From: Branchiostoma lanceolatum
Lineage: Eukaryota; Chordata; Leptocardii; Amphioxiformes; Branchiostomatidae
Length of the DNA: 64,000 nt
Assembly (NCBI RefSeq): GCF_035083965.1
Contig: NC_089732.1
Span: forward strand, 8,627,883-8,691,882
Direction: 5' to 3'
In this document: positions 28,801 to 36,164 of the stretch, in pieces
Numbering within the stretch: position 1 is the first letter of the stretch
How the letters are laid out: each line of letters opens with the position of its first letter
The notes under the pieces: model-generated
What the model was told of the DNA's origin: nothing
Databases searched by the model: none
The model's input: the letters and a program-made list of their open reading frames with translations, nothing else
Position numbers and translations under genes: made by a program

Positions 28801-31800
28801 CCACTTATGAGTGATTTACAGGGGTGAGGGAGTGGCTATGGAGTGCGGAGGGTACGACTGTAACTTGTCCGATGCACCTGTAGCAACGGTCACTTCACAA
28901 ATGGGCTGTGTACTCAGTCACAAGTGTCGTTTCACCCCCCCTAACCCCTGGACTACAGCTGCCCGCATGATCACGGTTATTACCTACCCTGTCCGCAGAG
29001 GAGCCACTTGTCCTTATGTCCATATTCTTGGCCGTGGGGGTGGCCGAGGTATGCGGGATGGCGGCGGCAGGTTATTTTAGAAAATGACAACTGTACAAAC
29101 GCGGCATAGTGCAGGAATCTGTGTCACATTGCTTGTTTCCTTTACAGTTGTCGCTACATTTCATCCTTACCTGTAAAACTCCCACAAAGTCCTACTTGAC
29201 TGGATTACTCTATTTCTACCAACACGTAAAGTGGACATACTAAAATGTATATCGTTTTTAAGGGGAGTATGGCAGCAAATATTTCAAATAGTTTGGGTGT
29301 TCCAGAAGAAACATTTATAGAGGAGTACGCAACACCAGCGGACCCCCTGCAGAGCCAGACGGGCGGGGGGCGTGGGTTGCCATGGTGACAAAGTACACAT
29401 GTCAGCCCGGGATTACCCTTTGCACGCAGGGAGCCCGCTGTGGGGGGTGGGAGGGACATGTATGTGCAGGGGGCAGCGATGTACGGACATGTGAACGCTG
29501 CACACACCAGGGGGGGCCGGGTGCCCTTCTACCTATGGGGGGGGGGATTATATCATCGCTATGTAGTCATCTACATGGACAAATGGGACTCCTCTCCTGG
29601 GGGGTAACGCAATGTTAGATCCTTGGGAAGGGCAGACTTTCTGATGGCCACCATGTGAACCCCAATGTCCCCATCTACCCATGGCTAACAATTATGTAGT
29701 AAATAATCTTCACAAACAAATGTAACAAGTGTGTGTGTGTGTGAAGGGGGTGGTGCACACAGTACATGTGTGTATGTCCCTACCATTTGACCATTCAAAA
29801 TTGTGCCTATTTCAAGAATCAATTTCTCTGTCAATCCTTACTACCTACGGCTGTAAAATTGCTTTATTGCCATCTACATGAACCAACCTAACATTGTAAC
29901 AAGACCAAGTCTGGACTCTTTGAATTTTTGATGGTCATGTTCAGGTGGTCAAGATGGATATGTGAATCCTGCATGTTCTGCATAAGGGTGCAGTTTGCCC
30001 TTCTACCTATGGTTGTTGATCATGAATCACTGAGATTATCGTATATTATTGGCATCTGCATGAACCAATTATATTGATCTGGTATCAGAATGAATAGAAT
30101 TTTAGATGGCCATGAGAACCCTCCTTTTTGCGGCGTACCTTCTACCTATGGTTGTGGAATTTCACTACTGGTATCTACATGAGCCATCCAGGCAGGTGAA
30201 GGAAAGGAAATATTGATTTGTGGTCATGTTTAGATGGTCAAGATGGACATGTGAGCCTCATGATCAGTCTTTCCTGTGTGTCCTTCCGGATTCCAATTCC
30301 CCCTATGGTTGGGAATATATATCAATGGCATATCAATGCCATCTACATGAGCCATCCTAACAGTAACAGGTGAAGTAAAGGAAATATTGATTTGTGGTCA
30401 TCAGATTTGATTATATGGATGACATCTACTGGGAAGTTTACCCCAAAACTGACGCGAGCATGTGAATAAAAAAGAAAGGTTTGGCAAAAAAATGCCTTTA
30501 TTATGAAATCTATGGGGTCAGGAAGGTTGAACAAATGACTACACAGAGTAACTTATAGCGAATGATAGATTAAACTTCACATTTCTTCACATCTTCTTCA
30601 ACTTTGGAATTGATTTTGGCATTCTACGACATCTACCAGTGAGGGTGCGTGTGTGTGTATGTTCTATACCTGGTGACTGAATATTCAAACATTTACCACA
30701 TTTCAAGGCCTGGTTATGAACAGTCAATGCCTTGTACTACATGTAGTTGTAGTTTTTGGAGAACAAGTCTTTCCCAGACAGACAGACTGATCGATGTGTT
30801 AGTTACATGTGGTCGTCCTCATTGTACCTTGTGACAATGTTAGTCATGGTAACAAATCCGCGTTATGATTAGAGACGACAGCTCACATTAGTCCCGACAA
30901 TAGCGGCCACCAGTCAAGCAAACATCGAGCACCGACCATGGCTGAGAGGTCGCCGGCGGCTGAACTCCACGACCTTGGTTGACACCGTACTTTGTCAAGG
31001 GCACGCCGCAAATGGGAGACGACGTATGATGTCGCCTTATGGTGAATGGACACATCATTAGGCAACAGACATGAAAAGCGGTGTACGATTTTGTGACTTC
31101 ATTACAATAACCAGGGCTTGAAATTCAGTTTAGGGAATAGGTGCACTGCTGCACCTAATTTGAAAATTTAGGTGCACAAAAAAAATTGGGGGTGCACAAC
31201 ATGAAAGAAAGTTGGATGCCAGCAAATCCTAAATTCTACAGCTAACTTCAAAGTACAAGCTGAAAAGCATATGAAAATTTGGAATATTCCCGTCTCTGGC
31301 TTTCCAATCTTTAACAACTTTTCAAATAGTGCTTGAACAAAAATAAAAATACCCATAAAATGAAAGATGCTATACGCTCGTTCTCATGTGACTGTAATTT
31401 AGTAACTTCCGTTGCCGTTAGAAGTAAGACGTTCCTGACATCAAGATATGCCACATGTAAGGTGTCAAACTGCCGTTTTTAAAAGCTAGAAAAGTTTTAA
31501 GTCGTCATAAAAATGACAGTTTGACACCTTATATGTGGCATATCCTTATGTCAGGAACGTCTTACTTCAATTGGTAACGGAAGTTACAAAATGTGTACAT
31601 TTAAATGAGAATGAGCATATAGTATAACATTGTAAACCTGCACTGTACACCCAATGCAACATGCATATGGTGCCATCAAATAAATGGAAAATGACTTGAT
31701 GAAATTTTCTACATTCCGGCTCCTTGTCGAGTCCAAAAGCCTTCTTCATTAGAAGTGTCCAGACTAGTTATTAATGGGAAATGTTGCCTGTGGATGTAAC

Positions 31801-33450
31801 CATCTTTGTGACATTGTTAATTCAACATTATCTGATGTCAAATGTTTTTCCAAACAGACTTGGATGTCTGATATTAAGGACACAACAATGCAACAATGGC
31901 AGACTGAACGACAACAAATCACTCTAGTCCCAGGTCACTTCTCGGTGCCACGAGTCCGACGATCGGGTCATTGCTGCTAAAACAACGGTCACAGATTTTA
32001 CCGTTGGGCTTTGTGACGGTAACGAGATGCAACGTTCTACGGTACGTTAGTGACGAACATGCGTCGCCGCGCGACAACGGTCCCCCATTGTTATGAAAAT
32101 ATTGATTCAGCGGGAACAATATTTCCCGAGCAAAAGTCGACAAACACAAAGGGAGATTTGCGCGTGATTGATGAACCTGTCGTGTCAGTTTTATCTAAGA
32201 GGAACATGCTTTTATAATCCGGGATAAATCTTCATCGGCGCAGGAGGGAATGGGACACCAGTGTTTCTGACGGGAGGGTGGAAATGACTGTGTTATTGTT
32301 TGACGTTAACTATGACGTATGAGCGAGCTGTGTTCTTCCATGGTTCAGTGGAGTTGGCAGCACGTGAGAAGGTTTAGTGACAATGTTGGGATATCTACCT
32401 GCACCACAGGAAGCCGTAAGCCACACTCAGACAATAGGAACCATTAGGACTGAGATTACCTGTACTCGGACTTACAAATTTACTGTGGTTTTAGCAGCCA
32501 GTTTATGGAATTACGATATTCAAACAAGGAACTTTTTCTCTGTCTTCAAATACTCTTTTTGCTGTCCAACTTATAAATTATGATGGTATAATCTTTTCAA
32601 CAAAAGGTTTATGGATTACTTTCATTCTTTTTCAGATTAGTGACACCAGGATCACATTAAGACCAATTGATAAATGACTTACAAACAGCACTACAAATTT
32701 ATTAGCTATTGTTCAGTGTGCACACTTCTGCTTTCAGAATTAATAGGGCTTTACATGAAATGGATTAGGACACTATAGGGTACTTGCAGAACTTTTTCCC
32801 TGTCTTAAAACATTTTTGCTTTCCAACTCAAAGACTATGAGATTATTTTTTCAAAAACATATTTATGGGCTGTCTCCTGTAATAGAAGGAATCCTTAGAT
32901 CTAAACTCTTCATAAAATGGTGTCATCTTACAAACGGGGAAAGACACTACAAAATACTAGTACAGTAGTAGCTAAACCACTCAGGAACCCTGGAACCCTG
33001 GAACTCTGGAATTCAGCTTTGCTTTGAGTTGTCAAACTCTGTCATGAAAATTACATGCAACTTCTGTTACCTATAATGATTATCATACATGTTTTCATAG
33101 TAGATCTATCTGGCCATGCCAATTTAGATACTTACCTCTAGAATCACTGATGCAATAATTCCAAAGTTCTAATTAACAGTAATAGTACCTAGTAGTAGCA
33201 TAAAAAAGTAGACTTTAGATCTAGGTGGGAATTCAAACCTGTTTCTTATCTTAAACAGAAGACAACTTCATACCACCCCACTCCACATACCGAGGTATCC
33301 AGTGATGATCGTTACAGGGATTTTGGTGGTTTCTGTAGGTGCCTCTGCTAGAGTGGGGCGATCTTTCTCTGGTCCCTCTCTAACATCGTTACACAGACTG
33401 GGCACCAGGTCTGGGCACTCCTCATCTGAGCTGTCTGACATGGTGATGAA
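4780..33450 (-). CDS. ZNG1: ZNG1 (CBWD family) zinc-chaperone GTPase, exons 1-9 of a longer gene
   Basis: This is a COBW/G3E-family P-loop GTPase. Its known role is to hand zinc to methionine aminopeptidase 1 in a GTP-dependent way. Nine coding exons join in frame: 33441-33291, 23476-23390, 20288-20192, 12903-12812, 5931-5872, 5703-5666, 5525-5479, 5182-5096 and 4824-4780. All boundaries are AG/GT and all phases match. The joined product has an N-terminal acidic segment with [10 protein letters not shown], the type of motif used to bind the METAP1 zinc finger. It also has a P-loop GYLGAGKTT (residues 48-56), the metal-site CLCC (106-109), [10 protein letters not shown] (133-142) and the G4 motif NKVD (202-205). 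Residue 234 aligns near the middle of the roughly 395-residue human protein. The CobW C-terminal domain was not found and probably lies beyond base 1. Introns are large, up to 9.8 kb. Confidence 0.95.
5096..5182 (-). CDS. ZNG1: ZNG1 exon 8 (NKxD motif)
   Basis: 87 nt, phase 2 to phase 2. The acceptor is GTTTACAG and the donor GTAAAC. It encodes [16 protein letters not shown] followed by [16 protein letters not shown] is the guanine-specificity motif of the GTPase. Confidence 0.95.
5479..5525 (-). CDS. ZNG1: ZNG1 exon 7
   Basis: 47 nt, phase 0 in and phase 2 out. The acceptor is TTTTACAG and the donor GTAAGG. It encodes [15 protein letters not shown] plus the first two bases of an Arg codon, equivalent to HLTEEKPDGLINEATR in vertebrates. 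Confidence 0.93.
5666..5703 (-). CDS. ZNG1: ZNG1 exon 6 (38-nt micro-exon)
   Basis: 38 nt, phase 1 in and phase 0 out. The acceptor is TTTCCTAG and the donor GTTGGT. It encodes [13 protein letters not shown]. It is too short for ORF scanning but its place between exons 5 and 7 is fixed by homology and phase. Confidence 0.93.
5872..5931 (-). CDS. ZNG1: ZNG1 exon 5
   Basis: 60 nt, phase 1 to phase 1. The acceptor is TTTTTTTAG and the donor a consensus GTAAGT. It encodes [19 protein letters not shown], matching the AVASMFWVDAELGSDIYLD segment of vertebrate homologues. Confidence 0.95.
5985..6050 (-). mobile_element. LINE 3'-end remnant
   Basis: About 60 bp (TTGCAAC-ACAATACAGAGGTCACCCAGGCAGCGT and TCGGGTGTCAT) closely match the 3' untranslated end of the LINE at 55021-56430, in the same orientation. 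The similarity stops after about 65 bp, so this is a heavily truncated insertion. Confidence 0.7.
7276..7502 (+). mobile_element. Dispersed inverted-repeat (MITE-like) element, copy 1
   Basis: Begins CATAACCTCCATTAACATTA and ends with a GGGTGGCAGAATTACGTACC-type block. The two ends are imperfect inverted repeats of about 45 bp built around GGGTTAC-AAATCCGCCACTTTGAAAA. Three further copies are in this window (20351-20655, 21785-21992, 56939-57134). No coding capacity. Confidence 0.8.
10232..10425. repeat. 22-bp minisatellite with inverted arm and telomere-like spacer
   Basis: Four head-to-tail units of about 22 bp run from 10334 to 10421, each close to GGGTGTTGGGCCGAGTTGAC. A left arm at 10232-10276 holds the same sequence in the opposite orientation (ACCAACTCGGCCC ... 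CCAACACCCTGGTCAACT). The spacer contains AGGGTTAGGATTAGGGTTTG, which resembles two to three TTAGGG units. Whether the telomere likeness matters is unknown. Confidence 0.75.
12496..12715. repeat. Interrupted (CA)n microsatellite
   Basis: About 220 bp of CA-dinucleotide repeat with TA and GC interruptions, lying about 100 bp from ZNG1 exon 4. Confidence 0.95.
12812..12903 (-). CDS. ZNG1: ZNG1 exon 4 (Walker B region)
   Basis: 92 nt, phase 2 in and phase 1 out. The acceptor is TCTACAG and the donor GTGATT. It encodes [20 protein letters not shown] then [10 protein letters not shown], the conserved ExxGxxxP-type segment of the GTPase core. Confidence 0.95.
12955..13022 (+). mobile_element. tRNA-derived SINE head
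   Basis: An A-box-like TAGTGGTTAGCAATCC and a B-box-like GGGTTTGAATCCGAGG are spaced as in a tRNA promoter. The flanking bases do not form an acceptor stem and there is no proper anticodon arm, so this is a SINE head or tRNA pseudogene, not a functional tRNA. Confidence 0.6.
15863..15960. repeat. Weak inverted repeat
   Basis: CCTATCATAGCCGGTTGAAT near the left end is an imperfect reverse complement of ATTAACCGGTTATAGATAAG near the right end. It may be an old inverted-repeat element. Target duplications are not evident. Confidence 0.4.
17432..17554. mobile_element. Palindromic MITE with 9-bp target duplication
   Basis: A 123-bp foldback. The arms begin AAGCCTGATC and end GATCAGGCTA, pair over about 50 bp (including ACCAGCCTCCGTAGTGAC) and enclose a short loop. 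TTGTAGGAC flanks it exactly on both sides (17423-17431 and 17555-17563). The AAGCCTG/CAGGCTA ends and the 9-bp duplication match the element at 20371-20460. Nine-base duplications are typical of Mutator-like transposases. Confidence 0.88.
20192..20288 (-). CDS. ZNG1: ZNG1 exon 3 (CxCC metal site)
   Basis: 97 nt, phase 1 in and phase 2 out. The acceptor CTCCAG follows a pyrimidine tract, and the donor is GTACGT. It encodes a linker [17 protein letters not shown], then [15 protein letters not shown]. The CLCC motif is the zinc-binding CxCC signature of the G3E/COG0523 family. Confidence 0.95.
20351..20655 (-). mobile_element. Dispersed inverted-repeat element, copy 2, interrupted by a nested palindrome
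   Basis: Same family as 7276-7502, in reverse orientation. It begins ACATAATTCCACCAGGGTAC and ends GTTAATGGAGGTTAC. The otherwise continuous element is split at 20370/20461 by a 90-bp palindromic insertion with a 9-bp target duplication, so this copy is older than the insertion. Confidence 0.85.
20371..20460. mobile_element. Nested 90-bp palindromic MITE with 9-bp target duplication
   Basis: The arms start TAGCCTGGATGCCAGACCCC and end with its reverse complement. They pair over about 38 bp with one or two mismatches around a 14-16 bp loop. CCAGGGTAC flanks it exactly at 20362-20370 and 20461-20469. Removing it and one copy of the duplication restores the host repeat as seen at 56939-57134. 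Confidence 0.92.
20748..21060. repeat. Tandem duplication, about 160 bp
   Basis: A block from AATGCCTTTTTGATGCTGTC through CAACATGAATGTTGCAATAA to CACAGCCATTATG is repeated once about 160 bp later, with roughly 15 percent visible differences. Confidence 0.85.
21785..21992 (+). mobile_element. Dispersed inverted-repeat element, copy 3
   Basis: Begins TATAACCTCCATTAACATTG and ends GGCAGAATTATGTACCTGGT. It is intact but diverged from copy 1, and about 20 bp shorter because of internal deletions. Confidence 0.8.
22119..23282. mobile_element. 1.16 kb element with perfect 16-bp terminal inverted repeats
   Basis: Starts ATCTCCATGAAAAATT (22119) and ends with its exact reverse complement (23267-23282). 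The left part has a 119-bp tandem duplication (22140 and 22259) with a variable TGTTTGTC tract. The right part has a 263-bp tandem duplication (GATATTTAG at 22662, GATACTTAG at 22925) rich in ATTTGCAT and ATGCAAAT. It carries no ORF of note. A partial relative lies at about 46870-47345. Confidence 0.75.
23390..23476 (-). CDS. ZNG1: ZNG1 exon 2 (P-loop)
   Basis: 87 nt, phase 1 in and phase 1 out. The acceptor is CTGTAG and the donor GTGGGT. It completes the Walker A motif (G-AGKTTLL) and continues [21 protein letters not shown], which is nearly identical to vertebrate ZNG1 proteins. Confidence 0.95.
25821..26160. repeat. Tandem duplication, 171-bp period
   Basis: AGCTGACATAAACTGAT recurs at 25830 and 26001, followed in both copies by CCAACTCCTT, GACATAACTAC, GGCGTAAAACTGCACAACAA and GTCAGCCTTTTTATGTCCAT. 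The copies are close to 90 percent alike by eye. Confidence 0.88.
26870..27120 (-). mobile_element. tRNA-type SINE copy
   Basis: Read on the minus strand, a B-box-like AGTTCGCGCCC follows an A-box-like GGTGTAGACTC. About 150 bp further on comes GTTAAAGAACCCA then CACTTATC and AAGAGTAGGGGT. The same downstream block appears in the plus-strand SINE at 33481-33950, so both belong to one family with diverged heads. Confidence 0.65.
28050..28180. repeat. Purine-rich (GGAA)n-like tract
   Basis: Imperfect GGAAGGAAGGAT/GGAGGGAAGGAA simple repeat, all purine on the plus strand for most of its length. Confidence 0.9.
29520..30420. repeat. Diverged tandem array, about 4-5 units
   Basis: A unit containing CTTCTACCTATGG-TTG, then a CATCTACATGA-CCA block, then GGTCATGTT-AGATGGTCAAG recurs near 29527, 29845, 30000, 30147 and 30300. 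Spacing varies between about 150 and 300 bp and the units are strongly diverged. No shared reading frame is kept. Confidence 0.65.
31370..31622. mobile_element. 253-bp palindromic MITE
   Basis: The arms CTATACGCTCGTTCTCATGT and ACATTTAAATGAGAATGAGC-ATATAG are imperfect reverse complements. Pairing continues inward through GTAACTTCCGTT, AGACGTTCCTGACAT, TATGCCACAT and AGGTGTCAAACTG to a loop near 31480. A target duplication could not be defined. Confidence 0.8.
33291..33450 (-). CDS. ZNG1: ZNG1 exon 1 (start codon exon)
   Basis: The ATG is at 33441-33439 and the coding part is 151 nt. It encodes the acidic N-terminus [16 protein letters not shown] and ends inside the P-loop at GYL-G, followed by donor GTATGT. 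A T-rich tract ending ATGCAG precedes base 33450, so this exon looks spliced on its 5' side to an untranslated exon not located here. The frame is open upstream of the ATG only through that T-rich intron sequence, so MSDSS is the preferred start. Confidence 0.92.
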
Positions 33451-33480
33451 CTGCATAACAAAAAAAACAACAACAAAAAG

Positions 33481-33950
33481 TGGCATCGTGTGGCGCAATT
33501 GGTAGGATGTTTCGCCCAGCCAGAACTGAGAGGTCCCAAGTTCGAAACCACTGATGTTCTGCCTTTGGGAAATGCACTTTACACGACTTTCCCCACTTCA
33601 CTCTGGTGTTCATGAGTACCTAGCTTTGGTTAGGGATGTCCCTCTGATAGGACATTAAATGGAGGTCCCGTATTTGAGGCGAGCCACATCTCGAGCATGT
33701 TAAAGAACCCACTGCACTTATTGAAAAGAGTAGGGGTCCTTCCTGGTGTGAGTGGTTCAAAACCTACAGTCCTATCAATGGCCACACATGGGGCAATTGT
33801 CATATCTTCATGTCATGTCACTCTTGTGATCTAGCCCTGCTAATTGTAAGCTCCAAGCAATTCAGCCCCTGGCTGCAAAAGGAGAGCAGTCAGCTCAACA
33901 ATAATAACATAATAACAACAAACAAACAAACAACAAACAAATCAGGGTAA
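33481..33950 (+). mobile_element. tRNA-derived SINE beside ZNG1 exon 1
   Basis: The head has an A box (GTGGCGCAATTGGTAGG) and a B box (AAGTTCGAAACC) in tRNA spacing. The body includes GGGAAATGCACTTTACACGA and GTTAAAGAACCCACTGCACT, and the tail is an AAC/AAAC simple repeat. GGGAAATGCACTT is shared with the SINE at 42801-43158. It lies between the functional ZNG1 exon 1 and its degenerate copy. Confidence 0.75.
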
Positions 33951-34024
33951 GGCAGTCTCTGTCTGGTTCCTCCTTAACATCATTACACAGATCTGGACAC
34001 TCCTCATCTGAGCTGTCTGACATG
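33940..34024 (-). pseudogene. Degenerate copy of ZNG1 exon 1
   Basis: ATG at 34023-34021, then a reading [20 protein letters not shown] that parallels the true exon ([20 protein letters not shown]). Four residues (VPSL) are absent in frame. Similarity ends after about 28 codons, where the sequence runs into the simple-repeat tail of the neighbouring SINE. No donor site or P-loop follows, so this copy cannot replace exon 1 as it stands. Loss of VPSL would break the CPDLVP-type METAP1-binding motif. It could be an alternative 5' exon if spliced from within, but the sequence gives no clear signal for that. Confidence 0.8.
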
Positions 34025-35846
34025 GTTACAGTATTCTTTAAGCACTGTGTTTCTTGGCTTTTTTTTAATTCCATATTCTCATGAAAACCCCACAGAAACC
34101 AGTATAACCGTAAGGTGTGATTTCTAGACATAATTTTCACCGTCATAACGGTTGGGCTTTCTTGCTCTTTTTATCTGCCTCTCTCTTCCCCCTTTGATCG
34201 ATTATTCGGGTCCCCCTGTGCCTTCTCACTATTACCCTATCTCTCTTTCTCTGTCTCTCCCCCTCTCCCTCTATCTTGATGCTTGTTTTTGCCACGACTT
34301 TCTGCCAAGACCAGAGTTTCTTGAAACCATGCCGGCAGGGCCGCCGGCGCCCCCCTCCCACCGCCCAAAGCAACCTCAATATCTCACGACTGTGGGGCAT
34401 TGACTACCCAAACTACGTTTGATACAGCTGTTATGTTTTTCAAAGACTTAGGAAAGTGCTGATATATGACGATTATGGGGATAATAACAAATCTGTGGCC
34501 AAAATTACCTGCAAATAGTTTTAAAACTCCCTCTTCCTCTTGTTGACATATGCTGGGTCAAAGGTTATTGGGGTCACACATAACATCAAAACAACAACAA
34601 AATAGTAAAATTAGGATAAGAAGCATTCTATGTTAATATGCATGGCATAAATATTAATTTGTATTTTTAAATCATACTTTCAGTACTATGATAATTACAA
34701 AAATAAAGGTAAAGCTTGTGAGTGATAATAATGTATAAGGATCATTACCCTTGGATGCTTTGGAAGTGGATCGCTTGATGGATCAAAAGCGTCCTCTAGT
34801 GACTCAAGTCATATATGCATAAATGTACCCAGGTCTGATTGTACTCCGTTATCAAAGATGATGAAGAATTAACGTGTTGATAAGGCCACAGAAGACAAAT
34901 GGAGATGGAAAAATACAGCCAAATATATACCAAATGCAAACGTCCCGACGAAGTTGCAAAACTTTTTCTCCTTCGTATTCACTGTTGAAGCCTGTTTTCA
35001 CACTCATTTCACCGGTAACCGTATCCTCAAGTCATAAAGATATCCTCAAGATTCTTGTCACTATTATTTATTACACAGACAAAATGTTGACCTTTCTTGT
35101 CGTGTCAGTAATTGTCAAGGGAAAATTCATTCGTCTTATCCCTTGGGCGGCATGCGAAAAATGCCCCAAAATAGCAATGTAGAAGTTTTCACCCAATAGT
35201 TGTTGTTATCAAAATCAAAAATGACATTTCAAGAGAATATGTCAGCTGAATCTATACATCATTGATAAGACACCTCTTGCCATCGGAAACAGCGAATTGT
35301 CCTGAGAATGATGTTTGGAGAAGCGCTAGCCCCTTTCCATTTTGCTTTCTGAGAAAAAGTCAGATCGGCGCGGCCCCAAATCGTGCAACCTGCACGGTTC
35401 AAAAGAGACACTTTACGGCTCACTGAAGTACTGCAGCCAAAACTCTTAGCGAAGTTGCTTGTCGTCTAAAACTGCATTTACGGTGACCCAAACTGACTTT
35501 GATAATCACACATCCTTAAGACACTGCATTGAGTGTTATTTTATGTGCTAAGAAGAGAGTTATCGATTACAGGAAAGTCTGTCGTGTTTTAGATCGACAA
35601 TCGGCTATACTGTGCTGTATGATTATCAAATCTAATCAGGGAATGAGTTTCAACTTTTACTTGTCTCTTCCTGTGTCACGCAAAAAGGTCATCTTTAGGC
35701 CCTGATTACTCTGTAATAACCACACACTAAAATATGACCGCCTATCAATCTAAAACGCAACGGGCTTTCTTACATCCGAAATCTCCTTTTTATACCTACG
35801 TTTCTGTGTAAAAGATGGCTTGATGCAGTGTCTTTGGTTTATATGA
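34025..35846. other. Non-coding upstream of ZNG1
   Basis: Contains a CT-rich simple tract near 34220-34280. No exon with supported splice sites was found, and the untranslated first exon of ZNG1 may lie here. Confidence 0.5.
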
Positions 35847-36039
35847 TTATATATAGTTAAGAATTTTACGACGAGGTTCGATTACAATACCTCAGTCAGC
35901 CGTAGTGGCCTCTTCAACCGTGCCGACCGCGTCAAAATTTCAGTATCCAAGATGGTGGAGCGAAATGCCATCGGTTCGAAGACAGGGCAGGTCACTCGCC
36001 ACGTTGATGAACGTGGATCTATCTACAACGACGAACAAG
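35847..36039 (+). CDS. Possible 5' coding exon of an unidentified plus-strand gene
   Basis: A frame open from a TGA at 35844 runs 64 codons to a good donor (CAAG, then GTACGC). The first ATG inside it (35952, context CCAAGATGG) gives 29 codons, MVERNAIGSKTGQVTRHVDE then RGSIYNDEQ, ending in phase 1. Codon use and composition look coding-like, and the orientation is head-to-head with ZNG1. I recognise no family and found no partner exon downstream, so it could equally be an untranslated exon or chance. Confidence 0.22.
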
Positions 36040-36100
36040 GTACGCTTGCTTTGTATTGTCTACTACCCAGAAGTAGACTTTAAACCACAAAACACCACGT

Positions 36101-36164
36101 AACGATACCGAGGTATGTAGTGATGATCTGTCGCAGTTTGTCACGGTCTTCCGTTGGATTCTGC
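36101..36164 (-). pseudogene. Possible second echo of ZNG1 exon 1 (3' end)
   Basis: On the minus strand, GATCATCACT-(two differing bases)-ATACCTCGGTAT matches the end of ZNG1 exon 1 and its donor (GATCATCACT-GG-ATACCTCGGTAT). The frame reads EDRDKLRQIITTYLG, where the real exon reads [18 protein letters not shown] acceptor-like site lies about 60 bp upstream. This could be a partial duplicate or an exon of another gene. Similarity is limited to about 25 bp. Confidence 0.3.

Larger units (their letters stand above)
23477..33290. other. ZNG1 intron 1, non-coding
   Basis: 9.8 kb intron between the start exon and the P-loop exon. It holds a tandem duplication (25821-26160), a reverse-oriented SINE (26870-27120), a purine-rich GGAA tract (28050-28180), a diverged tandem array (29520-30420) and a large palindromic element (31370-31622). 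The 28250-29100 stretch is GC-richer with opposing overlapping ORFs and is a candidate regulatory island. The remaining sequence shows nothing recognisable. Confidence 0.55.

Noticed and set aside
29520..30420. CRISPR-like array
   Set aside because: Units are long, diverged and irregularly spaced, and the sequence is eukaryotic; no repeat-spacer structure.
35905..36102. 65-codon plus-strand ORF
   Set aside because: It overlaps the candidate exon at 35847-36039 in another frame. The frame reading MVERNAIG fits the donor site better.
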